DNA from: Dokdonia sinensis | GTDB taxonomy: Bacteria; Bacteroidota; Bacteroidia; Flavobacteriales; Flavobacteriaceae | Assembly (NCBI RefSeq): GCF_003688895.1 | Contig: NZ_REFV01000006.1 | Span: 156,176-220,175 of the forward strand | DNA: 64,000 bases | Direction: 5' to 3' | Shown: in pieces, positions 48,201 to 56,103 of the stretch | Position numbering within the stretch: the first letter of the stretch is position 1 | Layout of the letters: each line of letters opens with the position of its first letter | The notes under the pieces: model-generated | Seen by the model: the letters and a program-made list of their open reading frames with translations, nothing else | What the model was told of the DNA's origin: nothing | Databases searched by the model: none | Made by a program: the position numbers and the translations under genes

Positions 48201-49010
48201 AGATCTAATTTGAGTAATAAGTGATGCTAGTCCTGGTAATGGGAGTTTTCCCTGAGTGGGATATAGTTGTTTTCTTAAACCGTATTTACCACCGTGTATT
48301 CCATTAGTATACATTGGGTGGTGCATCGCGACGACTATCGTTTTTTCATTATTTTTCTTGAACTCGTTTTCTATTTCCAGAAAGAGATCTTCACGGTTTC
48401 TAATTGTACATTCATCATTTATGGTTGGGTAGTCATCCCAGTTGGCTAGATACCACTGAGTATCTATAATCATAAGTTCTACTTGATCTGAAACTTCTTT
48501 CATTTCGATAGGACAACCATTCTCCGGCTGGAAAGCCTCATTATCGTTTAAAGCTTTCTCTATATATTTCTCTTGCCGTTTTACACCTTCTACACCACCG
48601 GCGTACCAATCGTGGTTTCCAGGAATGAAATAAACCTGCCCTTCAAATCCTTTAACAGCATCCAGTTGTATATTGAGACGACGCTCTGCCTCGGCGCGAT
48701 CTGGTGCATCTTTTTTTGGAAGGCCGGCGTCATAAATATTATCACCCAAAAAGATCGCATATTGATCTTTAGTTTTAGAAGTATCTACTACTTTTTTAAG
48801 GGCATCAAGGGCATAGGTACTACCTCCATCTTTATCTCCTCCAGCATCTCCTATGAGGTAAAAAGTTTTATGAATTTGCTTTCGCGAAAGCGTACTATTA
48901 TCAAAATTTTCTGGTCTAAAATTCTCATCTGCATACTTAGCATCGTAGGTCGCACAACCCGTAATAAGTAGCCCTAGTATGAAGTTAATAAAAATGTAAT
49001 GTTTTCTCAT
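45294..49010 (-). CDS. Lipoprotein with intact metallophosphoesterase, kinase-like middle domain and Omp85-like barrel
   Basis: The 1,238-residue product begins at the ATG at 49010 with a lipoprotein signal (MRKHYIFINFILGLLITGC). The phosphoesterase domain (about 40-385), resembling purple acid phosphatase ACP5, keeps all motifs: YLIGDAGG, FLGDNIYDAG, FIPGNHDWYAGG, AMHHPMYTNG and SGHEHS. The middle region carries IGDWDRHADQW (about 612) and PRDRDQVF. The C-terminus is an Omp85/surface-antigen-like barrel. It is probably an outer-membrane enzyme with the phosphoesterase on one face. The longer frame to 49049 is rejected because it puts residues before the signal peptide. Confidence 0.87.
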   Translation of the reverse strand: MRKHYIFINFILGLLITGCATYDAKYADENFRPENFDNSTLSRKQIHKTFYLIGDAGGDKDGGSTYALDALKKVVDTSKTKDQYAIFLGDNIYDAGLPKKDAPDRAEAERRLNIQLDAVKGFEGQVYFIPGNHDWYAGGVEGVKRQEKYIEKALNDNEAFQPENGCPIEMKEVSDQVELMIIDTQWYLANWDDYPTINDECTIRNREDLFLEIENEFKKNNEKTIVVAMHHPMYTNGIHGGKYGLRKQLYPTQGKLPLPGLASLITQIRSQGGVSIQDRYNKRYNELMKRIATLAKDTDKVIFASGHEHSIQYIENDGIKQIVSGAGAKNSAAALGDDGLFSYGGQGFAILDIYEDESSAVRYFAANKGEPSLLFTSEVFPPRKEVNLDSLPTVFPETVMATVYQQEDTDVSEVHRSIWGDHYREVYGTPVEAPVALLDTLMGGFTVDRKGGGHQTRSLRLRDSKGHNYNMRAIRKSAVQFLQTVAFKDKFVQDEFEDTFTEDVILDFYTSAHPYASLAVAQLSDAVGIYHTNPKLIYVPKQRALGKYNDEYGNELYIIEERPDEGFLNVASFGNPDAIDSTEDLFENLRDDEEYQLDEDAYLRARVFDMLIGDWDRHADQWRWARFDNGGKKIYRPIPRDRDQVFSKFDGALLGVLKTLIPATKQFQNYDGNLKNIKWLNEAGIKLDRSLVKNAVKEDWLAQATYIQENLSDEAIDRAFLKLPKEVQDLGVDEIKESLRKRRENIVKITEKYYDYLSSLVILTGTDKDDHFEITRNESETRVQISRIKDGNIQKPFVDRTIKASDTNEIWIYGLDDDDTFHVSGEGKRPIKMKIVGGQNNDVYDIEDGRRLKVYEHKTKPNTIKQRGGANFKFSNIYNFNTYDPQRKISSSNSILPAIGFNPDDGFLIGVTDVFVTNGFKDDPFASRHTFKLGYYFATQGVDLNYSGSFANAFGQWNLIVGGRFTNESFASNFFGFGNETENNDDELGLDYNRVRNGNIMGRIGVESDNTFGSKLRFVASFERIEIEETDGRFINEVFIPELDNFFGGQSFVGLEGAYTYVSADNAANPTRGMEFAAIIGGKRNLSAGDRMYAYFKPKIGFYNALSRNRKLVLKTLVQSHINFGDDFEFYQGAALGARTGMRGYRFQRWIGESALAGSADLRYSFERFQTGLIPIQIGIFGGADLGRVWLDGEDSKRWHNDFGGGFWINMVETVSGQVGAFAGEDGVRIDFRLGVRL
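45684..45698. repeat. Dispersed palindrome copy (partial) in the phosphoesterase-barrel gene
   Basis: GCGCTTTCGCGAAAT on the minus strand, read as A-L-S-R-N, the same variant and reading as at 29426. Confidence 0.78.
48878..48892. repeat. Dispersed palindrome copy near the start of the intact phosphoesterase-barrel gene
   Basis: Read on the minus strand as T-L-S-R-K-Q, in the linker between lipobox and phosphoesterase domain. Confidence 0.85.
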
Positions 49011-49058
49011 TTGTGTGAATTTGATGTACTTTAGTGGTCTAACTATCATACATTATCT

Positions 49059-50312
49059 ATGACTGAATTACTGGAAAAGACCGATAAATTTGTAGCTGAA
49101 CTATTTGAAAATGAACTCCCTAAGACGTGCATTTATCACAACTATGTTCATACAAAACGTGTTCTTAAAAGTACTCAAGAAATCATAGATAATAGTGAAA
49201 GAAAACTTAAAGATGATGAAAAGCTCATCTTACAACTTGCTGCACTTTTACACGATACAGGTTATGTAAACGGTACTAAAGACCACGAGGCTAGGAGCGC
49301 TGAAATAGCAAAAAAATTCCTTGCTGAAGAACAGGTTGATCAAAACATTATAGATGAGGTAGTTAAGGTAATTCTTGCTACCCAAATGAGCGTTGAGCCG
49401 CAGACTTTTCTAGAGAAAGTCTTACGTGATGCAGACGCCTCACACTTTGCAAAAAAATACTTTCCTGAAGCCAGCGAGTACTTGCGTCAGGAATTAAAAA
49501 TTAAGGGTATTAAGGAATATACTCCTGAAGAATGGGTGTATGCAAACATTGATATGTTTACGGTACATCATAAATATTATACAGATTACGCGCAAAAAGA
49601 GTGGAAACCTAAAAAAGATGATAACCTAAACTCACTTACCAAAATACGCAAGAAGAATAAAAAAATGCGTAAAAAGGAAAAGTTTAAGGTAAAGATGAAG
49701 GACGCAAGTCCAGAAAAAGGGATACAGTCTATGTATCGTATCGCCTTAAGAAATCACATAAAACTAAGTGATATAGCAGATACGAAAGCAAACATTTTAC
49801 TTTCTGTAAATGCTATTATTATTTCTCTTGCACTAGCAAACCTAATCCCAAAACTTGAGAATCCTTCAAACTCTCACCTTATATACCCTACCGCAATCTT
49901 CGTACTCTTTGCTATAATATCCATGGTATTATCTGTTCTGGCAACACGACCTAATGTTACGCGAGGTGAATTTGATAAGGAGGACGTTAAGAATAAAGAG
50001 GTTAACTTGCTTTTCTTTGGTAATTTTCACCAGATGAAATTAGAAGATTATGAGTGGGCAATAGGAGAAATGCTTAAGGACAAGGATTACATTTATAGCG
50101 CACTTACTAAGGATTTATATTTTCTAGGGGTCGTTCTCGACAGGAAATATAGATTACTTAGACTGACCTACAATGTCTTTATGGTCGGAATTATAATTTC
50201 GGTATTAACGTTTGCCGTATTCTTCCAATTTAGAGATAAAGTGCGTGAAGTAGTGCCAGAAATTGATGTTACTGCCATTCCCGATATATTACAATTAACC
50301 TTTTTATCGTAG
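49059..50312 (+). CDS. HD-domain protein fused to a Pycsar-effector-type membrane domain (PycTM/DUF5706)
   Basis: The 417-residue protein has an N-terminal HD phosphohydrolase domain with H in YHNYVHTKR (about 25), HD in ALLHDTGY (about 67) and a late D in VLRDADASHF. A lysine-rich linker (about 195-220) follows, then a C-terminal membrane part with helices at about 243-263, 276-298 and 371-390. The segment LRNHIKLSDIADTKANILLSVNAIIISL is typical of the DUF5706/PycTM domain used as an effector in Pycsar cyclic-nucleotide antiphage systems. No cyclase gene is adjacent, so a defence role is unproven; nucleotide-controlled membrane signalling is equally possible. It is divergent from the intact phosphoesterase gene with 48 bases between starts. 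Confidence 0.85.
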   Translation: MTELLEKTDKFVAELFENELPKTCIYHNYVHTKRVLKSTQEIIDNSERKLKDDEKLILQLAALLHDTGYVNGTKDHEARSAEIAKKFLAEEQVDQNIIDEVVKVILATQMSVEPQTFLEKVLRDADASHFAKKYFPEASEYLRQELKIKGIKEYTPEEWVYANIDMFTVHHKYYTDYAQKEWKPKKDDNLNSLTKIRKKNKKMRKKEKFKVKMKDASPEKGIQSMYRIALRNHIKLSDIADTKANILLSVNAIIISLALANLIPKLENPSNSHLIYPTAIFVLFAIISMVLSVLATRPNVTRGEFDKEDVKNKEVNLLFFGNFHQMKLEDYEWAIGEMLKDKDYIYSALTKDLYFLGVVLDRKYRLLRLTYNVFMVGIIISVLTFAVFFQFRDKVREVVPEIDVTAIPDILQLTFLS

Positions 50313-50336
50313 CTGGAATAGGTAATCACATAAACC

Positions 50337-50372
50337 AAAATACCCGCGATGGTAAAATCGCGGGTATTTTTT
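50337..50372. terminator. Bidirectional intrinsic terminator
   Basis: AAAATACCCGCGAT (50337-50350) pairs with ATCGCGGGTATTTT (50357-50370), between the convergent HD-PycTM and GAF genes. Confidence 0.9.
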
Positions 50373-50424
50373 CATTTTGATTTTTATCTAATATAGACTC
50401 CTGGAACTAAACAGATAGAATAAC

Positions 50425-52800
50425 TTAAGATTTAATTTCCTCTAAAAGGTCTTCGTATGTGTAGTATTCTTTGTTGGCCCCGCTAGACTTAACTTTATAG
50501 AGAATATTTACCCGTATAGCCTTGAGTCCAGTAACTGCTTGTAGGTCTTCAAGTTCTACGATTTCAACTTCATTCCCTAAGTACTTTTTAGATTGTAAAA
50601 AATGTATATATCGCAAATACTCTTCTTCATCAGATTTTTGAGAGTAGACGATGGCAAGTTTTCCAGATTGGGTAATTCTATCTTCGGTACCTTTTATATA
50701 AGCCTTGTCTACGCGCTTTTTTACAACTTCATAACGAGCATTATAGGTACCATCTACATCAAAACGCTTTTCATCCATTCGGAAACGTACGGATAACGAT
50801 GTGTTAAATACTAATATCATTGAGGCCATTTCTAGTGGCTGGGCAAGCTTTCGCGAAAGCTTAGCATATTCATTCTCCATCTCACACATTACTTGCAATT
50901 GCCAGAGGCGCAGGTTATAAAGGTATACCTTGTTGAAGTTAGTCTGCTTCGTAATAGATTCTCCTATATACATATTGTGCTCTACCCCGTCGGTTTTATA
51001 ACGTTCGAAGAAGTGTGGGTACATCGCTTGGGCTTTCCTCTGCTGTTTATCCATATAAGAAGATAAACCTTTATTAAGCGTCATAACAGAGTCATCGTAG
51101 GCTTTTCTAAATTTATAAACAAGTCCTAAATTATCTTCAATCTGACCTCGATACTCATTGATAAGTCTTGCAATTGTACCTCCCTGTGTTATTAAATGAG
51201 AAAAAAGTGGTCTTATATCACGTGAGAGGAATTTTAAAACCTTACGCTCGCTATCTACATCAAGAACATTTTCTATCTCTTGTATATACGTACGAAGGTT
51301 ATAAATTAATTGCTCGTAAATAGGCAATTCTTCAATTTTTAGGGCCTCATTAAGAATATCCATTGCCTTTGTAAGCTGCAGCAGTATGTCTTGTTGCGTA
51401 GCAGAGTTTCTGGCTTCAGAAGAACCTTTTATATCAATCTGACCGTAAAGAGGGTAGACATCACGAAATACTACGTCTCTAAACTGGGTATTAAAATCTC
51501 CTTCTAATTGAGCTTTATGAAAACGTCTTGCCTCCTTCTCAAATTTCCAGTAAACACTAGGGTGTATAGACGTACATTCATTTTGGATAATAAGCTCAAT
51601 CTCATTTTCTTGCTGTTCCTTATCTCTAAGTACTGCATCTACAAGATATGGCATAATGTCATACAGCTTGTTTGCATTAATACTATTAAGCTCATAGGCA
51701 TTAGGTGAGGCAATCTCTAGAAGTCCCAGCAGTTTCTTCTTATGACGGATTGGAGCAATTATAGCGCTTCTTATACCCTGCTCCATAAGGTTTGTATACA
51801 TCTTTACAGAGGGGTCCATTTTATGATATCGCTCTACATTAGATATTGCAAAAAAATCACCAGTATTAAAAACAGTTTCGTAAGATCCAGAACAAAGGAC
51901 ATTTTTACACTTACTCTTTTCTGCATCATACAATAAGTAACTTTTAACATCCTTAAAAGGCACTACCTCAAACGTCCCTTCTTCAAAGTTGTAGTTAGAA
52001 AATCCTATCTCTAAGTCTGGAAGATTAAAAATAGACTGGAAAATCTGATTAAAATCTGCTGTAAAATCGTCTTGTTCATAATCGTATTTTAGAAGACCTG
52101 ATTTAAACTCAGATAAGGATACATCTGTTGTTGCATCGTACATATTTGCAATGACAAATCCTCTGAAGATATAGCTATTAGGAGGAAACTTAGATCTCCA
52201 CAACTCTATGTTTTCAAAGTTATCCAGCAATTCATTTACATCATCTTGAGTAATTTGGGGGGCATCGTCCGTTTTTTCTATGTCGATGTAATCACCGTTA
52301 TATAAAATACGATAATGTCTCACTATTCCATTCTCATCGGGGATATCGTGATAAAATGGTCTTCTAAAATCTATATTATATTTATAAAATTGCATAAGAA
52401 TAATACTACACCCCATTATGTAATAGTTATCCTCGTCAAAATTGCGAATGCTCAATTCAAAATCTTCTCCAGCAGCTGTAAGTATATTCTTAAATCGCTT
52501 CGTGCTTTGAATTATGGATTCATTAAAGGGCATCGATGCTATCTTGATTTCGTTAGATTGCAACACCATCGGGAATAAATCCTGAAAAACAATATCAAGT
52601 TGCTTTTTATATTTAGGTAACTCTTTAAAATCACTAATTCCCTCTTCTAATGCTGGATGATTGTCTAAAATCTCAATAATCTCGTTGGCACGTAGGCGTA
52701 GACTTTCACTCTCAATATCTTGAGATTCACGATACGTCTCTCCTAGCTTTTTTAAGCTAAAACGAAGGTCAAGTGGGAAATCGCGATGTCCTAAATACAT
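50425..52800 (-). CDS. Large GAF-domain protein of unknown function
   Basis: The 791-residue cytoplasmic protein is largely helical with one recognisable GAF-like domain at about 280-395 (FAISNVERYHKMDPSVKMYT, IRSAIIAPIRHKKKLLGLLEIAS). The N-terminal ~250 residues and C-terminal ~390 residues match no domain I can name. I see no kinase, GGDEF, EAL or cyclase motif. It is conserved in Flavobacteriaceae as a single-copy protein to my knowledge. Convergent with the HD-PycTM gene and separated by a strong terminator, so co-expression is not implied. It has a copy of the palindrome read as K-L-S-R-K-L. Confidence 0.72.
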   Translation of the reverse strand: MYLGHRDFPLDLRFSLKKLGETYRESQDIESESLRLRANEIIEILDNHPALEEGISDFKELPKYKKQLDIVFQDLFPMVLQSNEIKIASMPFNESIIQSTKRFKNILTAAGEDFELSIRNFDEDNYYIMGCSIILMQFYKYNIDFRRPFYHDIPDENGIVRHYRILYNGDYIDIEKTDDAPQITQDDVNELLDNFENIELWRSKFPPNSYIFRGFVIANMYDATTDVSLSEFKSGLLKYDYEQDDFTADFNQIFQSIFNLPDLEIGFSNYNFEEGTFEVVPFKDVKSYLLYDAEKSKCKNVLCSGSYETVFNTGDFFAISNVERYHKMDPSVKMYTNLMEQGIRSAIIAPIRHKKKLLGLLEIASPNAYELNSINANKLYDIMPYLVDAVLRDKEQQENEIELIIQNECTSIHPSVYWKFEKEARRFHKAQLEGDFNTQFRDVVFRDVYPLYGQIDIKGSSEARNSATQQDILLQLTKAMDILNEALKIEELPIYEQLIYNLRTYIQEIENVLDVDSERKVLKFLSRDIRPLFSHLITQGGTIARLINEYRGQIEDNLGLVYKFRKAYDDSVMTLNKGLSSYMDKQQRKAQAMYPHFFERYKTDGVEHNMYIGESITKQTNFNKVYLYNLRLWQLQVMCEMENEYAKLSRKLAQPLEMASMILVFNTSLSVRFRMDEKRFDVDGTYNARYEVVKKRVDKAYIKGTEDRITQSGKLAIVYSQKSDEEEYLRYIHFLQSKKYLGNEVEIVELEDLQAVTGLKAIRVNILYKVKSSGANKEYYTYEDLLEEIKS
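50845..50862. repeat. Dispersed palindrome copy in the GAF gene
   Basis: AAGCTTTCGCGAAAGCTT, an 18-base symmetric form with A/T instead of C/G flanks, read as K-L-S-R-K-L on the minus strand. Confidence 0.85.
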
Positions 52801-52845
52801 TTTATTAAATTTTAGTACAAATATCCGACTTATTCGGCGATTGTA

Positions 52846-52877
52846 TTGCTTTGAATGTGCCTTAAACTGTACTTTTG
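52846..52877 (+). promoter_or_regulatory. Candidate Bacteroidota promoter of the TlpA-like lipoprotein gene
   Basis: TACTTTTG at 52870-52877 matches TAnnTTTG; a TTG at 52846-52848 and a TTTG at 52850-52853 are possible -33 elements (21 or 16 bases of spacer). The ATG follows at 52899. Confidence 0.45.
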
Positions 52878-52898
52878 CTACCTTAATATACGATTTTT

Positions 52899-54035
52899 AT
52901 GAAAAGATTAGCCTTAATAGTTACCATACTTTTAACTTACGCTTGCGCGAAAGAAGAAATCCAATCCGTTCAAGGTACCGCCGTTGGTATTACAGACGGT
53001 ACTGAGGTATACATACAAGAACTTGGTGAGAACAATAAAATGATACCGCTAGACACAGCTGTAGTCACAAATGAAACGTTTAAATTTAAAAGACCCACCA
53101 TAGCAGGTAAAGGACTCAATATTCTATCTGTTGCAGGTGTAAATGGCAGGTTACTACTTGTACAAGAAGCAGCGCCATTATCAGTTACAATTTATAAAGA
53201 CAGCGTGGGCGTTTCTAAGGTTACAGGCGGTAGAGAAAATGAACTCTTTAACAACTATGTTTTAAGCAATAGAGCCAGAAACGTAAAAAAAACAGACTTA
53301 CAGCAAAAAGCTAATCAAGCAAATGCTGAGACAGATGGCATTGCTGCACAGGGTTATATGAATCAAGTTAACGAATTAGATGAATCATTCATTTCTGAAA
53401 ACAGATCGTTAATCGAGGAACATCCATCATCTGTAGTATCAGTTATTGCACTCTCAGACCTCATAAATGCAAAAGTCCTTAAAATAGAAGAATCTGAAAC
53501 ATACTTTAATAGCCTCGATACCGAAATCCAAAATTCGACTATAGGGACTAGCATTAAAAATTATATCGCACAACTTAAATCACAACGTATCGCCGAAGGT
53601 CTAGCATCTATCGGGAACAAGGCTCCAGATTTTACAGCGCCAACTCCAGATGGCAAACAACTCTCACTTTCTGAAACCTTAGGCAAGTATACTATTATAG
53701 ATTTCTGGGCATCTTGGTGTCGTCCGTGCCGTATGGAAAACCCTAATGTTGTAAATGTTTACAAAAAATATCACGATAAAGGTCTTAATATTATAAGTGT
53801 ATCTCTAGACAAAGCTGGGCAGGATCAGCGCTGGAAAGATGCTATACAAAAAGATGAAATGGACTGGTATCACGTTTCTAACCTCCAGTTTTGGCAGGAC
53901 CCTATTGCAAAGGCTTATGGTATTCGTTCTATTCCAGCAACCTACCTACTTGATGAGAATGGTGTTATCATTGCAAAAAATTTAAGAGGAGCTGCTCTAG
54001 GTAAAAAAATGGAAGAACTTTTAGGTCAGTCTTAG
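52899..54035 (+). CDS. TlpA-type thiol-disulfide oxidoreductase lipoprotein with DUF4369-like N-terminus
   Basis: The 378-residue lipoprotein has signal MKRLALIVTILLTYAC; the Cys at 16 is followed by AKEE, an acidic start that may act as a surface-export signal in Bacteroidota. Residues about 25-125 look like DUF4369. The thioredoxin-fold domain (about 240-378) has the redox site WASWCRPC (Cys 274 and Cys 277) and the cis-proline in IRSIPATYLL. It likely reduces or isomerises disulfides in the periplasm. Bases 52939-52953 encoding the lipobox are a variant of the dispersed palindrome. Confidence 0.88.
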   Translation: MKRLALIVTILLTYACAKEEIQSVQGTAVGITDGTEVYIQELGENNKMIPLDTAVVTNETFKFKRPTIAGKGLNILSVAGVNGRLLLVQEAAPLSVTIYKDSVGVSKVTGGRENELFNNYVLSNRARNVKKTDLQQKANQANAETDGIAAQGYMNQVNELDESFISENRSLIEEHPSSVVSVIALSDLINAKVLKIEESETYFNSLDTEIQNSTIGTSIKNYIAQLKSQRIAEGLASIGNKAPDFTAPTPDGKQLSLSETLGKYTIIDFWASWCRPCRMENPNVVNVYKKYHDKGLNIISVSLDKAGQDQRWKDAIQKDEMDWYHVSNLQFWQDPIAKAYGIRSIPATYLLDENGVIIAKNLRGAALGKKMEELLGQS

Positions 54036-54066
54036 GATTCACCTAATCAAATAATAAATAAAAACT

Positions 54067-54097
54067 AAAAAGCGCAATCTTTACGATTGCGCTTTTT
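54067..54097 (+). terminator. Intrinsic terminator after the TlpA-like gene
   Basis: AAAAAGCGCAATC (54067-54079) pairs with GATTGCGCTTTTT (54085-54097). It overlaps the TTG proposed as an upstream start of the next gene. Confidence 0.9.
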
Positions 54098-54107
54098 ACA
54101 TTTACGT

Positions 54108-55136
54108 GTGATCATAGCATTAATTCTCATTTTTATAATTACACCTCTCCTACCCTTGCTTCCATCGCAGCATTGGTCAATACGCTTTTTTGATTTTGTA
54201 AGAATCCAATCTATCGTAATTCAAGTATTGATCCTTCTGTCTGCTATAATCTTTTGGGAGCAATGGCAGTCTATACAATGGGTTCTTATTGCTGCTCTTG
54301 TCTTGGTTTTAACATACCAATGTCACCTCGTAAGGCCATACACCCCTTTTTATCATAGACGAAAACCCGAACAAGCATTTGCTCCTAAGAAACTGAAACT
54401 TCTTACTGCAAACGTGCTACAAACTAATACTAATTATAATGCATTTATTAAAATCGTAAAGGATACTGATCCAGATATAGTAGTAACCATGGAGTCTGAC
54501 AAAAAGTGGAAGGAAGCACTCTCCAAACCCTTTACTGAATACAAGCACAGGTTAGAAGCTACATTAGATAATTTTTACGGAATGCATCTGTATTCTAAAA
54601 TTCCCTTTGATAAAGCAAAAATCAAATATCTTGTAGAAGCTGATGTTCCTTCCATGCATTGTGAGCTTACGTATGCTGACCAGACCTTCAATCTAATCGT
54701 AATTCATCCTGCACCACCAAGCCCAACAGAAAATGAAACCGCTGTAGAGCGCGACGCAGAGCTTATGATTGTAGGCAAAATTTGTCGTGAGCAAGGAAAC
54801 TCAACTGTGGTTTGCGGTGATTTAAATGATGTGGTCTGGTCTAGAACCTCTCGCCTTTTTAAGAAAATGACTGGATATTTTGACCCGAGAGTCGGTCGCG
54901 GCCTATATCCATCATTCCACGCAAATATATGGCTATTACGCTTTCCGTTGGATCACCTGTTTTATTCTAAAGATATGCACGTCCCCGTTATGAAACGTTT
55001 GCCACGCTTTGGCTCAGACCATTTTGCGATGTATTATGAACTTGCCTTTCCTCTTGTAGATATAGACGTTGAGAACCCTGAACTCACAAGAGAAGAGCAG
55101 GAAGAAATTAATGCTCTTATAGAAGAGGCAGAGTAA
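54108..55136 (+). CDS. Endonuclease/exonuclease/phosphatase (EEP) family membrane protein
   Basis: The 342-residue protein has three N-terminal hydrophobic segments (about 1-20, 30-50, 55-75), then an EEP domain with LLTANVLQTN, DIVVTMESD (Glu in the metal site), VVCGDLNDVVWSR and a C-terminal GSDHFAMYYEL (His-Asp). The fold covers DNases, sphingomyelinase-like and phosphatidylinositol phosphatases; substrate unknown. I prefer the GTG at 54108 to a TTG at 54087, because the TTG lies inside the right arm of the preceding terminator hairpin. Confidence 0.86.
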   Translation: MIIALILIFIITPLLPLLPSQHWSIRFFDFVRIQSIVIQVLILLSAIIFWEQWQSIQWVLIAALVLVLTYQCHLVRPYTPFYHRRKPEQAFAPKKLKLLTANVLQTNTNYNAFIKIVKDTDPDIVVTMESDKKWKEALSKPFTEYKHRLEATLDNFYGMHLYSKIPFDKAKIKYLVEADVPSMHCELTYADQTFNLIVIHPAPPSPTENETAVERDAELMIVGKICREQGNSTVVCGDLNDVVWSRTSRLFKKMTGYFDPRVGRGLYPSFHANIWLLRFPLDHLFYSKDMHVPVMKRLPRFGSDHFAMYYELAFPLVDIDVENPELTREEQEEINALIEEAE

Positions 55137-55171
55137 TTGGACGATCTAGTACTGGACAACTTTGCTTGTTA

Positions 55172-55184
55172 CGCTTTCGCGAAA
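55172..55184. repeat. Dispersed palindrome copy (right arm lost)
   Basis: CGCTTTCGCGAAA, 36 bases after the EEP gene stop, in the gap between convergent genes. Confidence 0.75.
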
Positions 55185-55259
55185 TTTACTCTGAACTCGT
55201 TTCAAAAGCGTACTCAAAACCATTACCAATTTACCCTAAACCACGGAGCTCAGAATATT

Positions 55260-56090
55260 TTATAAATCCCTCTTTTTTAATAAGGCATACGACCCATATA
55301 TAAACAAAGCACTCCAAACGATAACTATGACGACCTCATACCAATGTACGGCATAGTCAAAGCCTACATCTGCATTGAGCTGTCCAGCTGCACTCTGAAC
55401 AAAATTCATACGCGTTACTGGCTGATTAATGAGATTTTGCATAGATCCAAGCGGAAGAAAATTCCAAACACTCCATCCCAAGTCTTTTCCGAAGAATTCA
55501 GCAATCACTCCTAAAGTAATCCACTCGATAACCCACCAGAAGAATAAAAACCCAAGTGCAAACGCCGAACGTTTTACAAGAATGCCCAGAAATAGGCAGA
55601 ACGAGAAGAATGCAGTGAGCTTCAGGAAATAAGCTCCTAGAAATTCCAAATCACGCATAACAACACTAAACTCCGTAAAGTCTGAGAAGGCATATCCCAA
55701 TATAAGAGACATTATAAAAACAAAAACAGTAGAAAAACCAGCAAATACAAGAACAGTGTAGAACTTAGAAAGTATAAACTCCTTCTTGCTCAATCCGTCG
55801 ATGAGGTTTTGCTTGAGCGTACGATTGCTATATTCATTAGACGTCATAGAGACGATAACCACCGCTAAGAAAATTTTAAGAAAAGAAGCTAGCCAGGTAT
55901 TTCCGTGCCAGATAAAAGGGAAATTAAAAATTCCTTGGTCTGCAATACGCACTTTTATATCGCCAAAATTAAATTCTATAGAAACGATGAGTGCTATACA
56001 AAGTAAAATACCAAAATAAGCGATACTCAGTACTTTTGCAGATTTGCTATAACGAAGTTTTTGAAATTCTATATGTAGAAGACGTAGCAT
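55260..56090 (-). CDS. ABC transporter permease (ABC-2 type)
   Basis: The 276-residue protein has about six hydrophobic helices (near 20-40, 75-95, 115-140, 150-180, 185-210, 250-270) with no catalytic motif. Together with the ATPase gene 13 bases upstream it forms an ABC-2 exporter of unknown cargo. ATG 56090 (MLRLLHIEFQKLRYSK) is the usual ABC-2 start; the longer frame from 56144 overlaps the ATPase gene by 41 bases. Confidence 0.85.
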   Translation of the reverse strand: MLRLLHIEFQKLRYSKSAKVLSIAYFGILLCIALIVSIEFNFGDIKVRIADQGIFNFPFIWHGNTWLASFLKIFLAVVIVSMTSNEYSNRTLKQNLIDGLSKKEFILSKFYTVLVFAGFSTVFVFIMSLILGYAFSDFTEFSVVMRDLEFLGAYFLKLTAFFSFCLFLGILVKRSAFALGFLFFWWVIEWITLGVIAEFFGKDLGWSVWNFLPLGSMQNLINQPVTRMNFVQSAAGQLNADVGFDYAVHWYEVVIVIVWSALFIYGSYALLKKRDL

Positions 56091-56103
56091 AAGATGATGT
56101 GGT

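Noticed and set aside
49059..52800. Complete Pycsar antiphage operon (cyclase plus effector)
   Set aside because: The HD-PycTM gene has no class III cyclase neighbour. The GAF protein is convergent, separated by a terminator, and shows no cyclase motifs.
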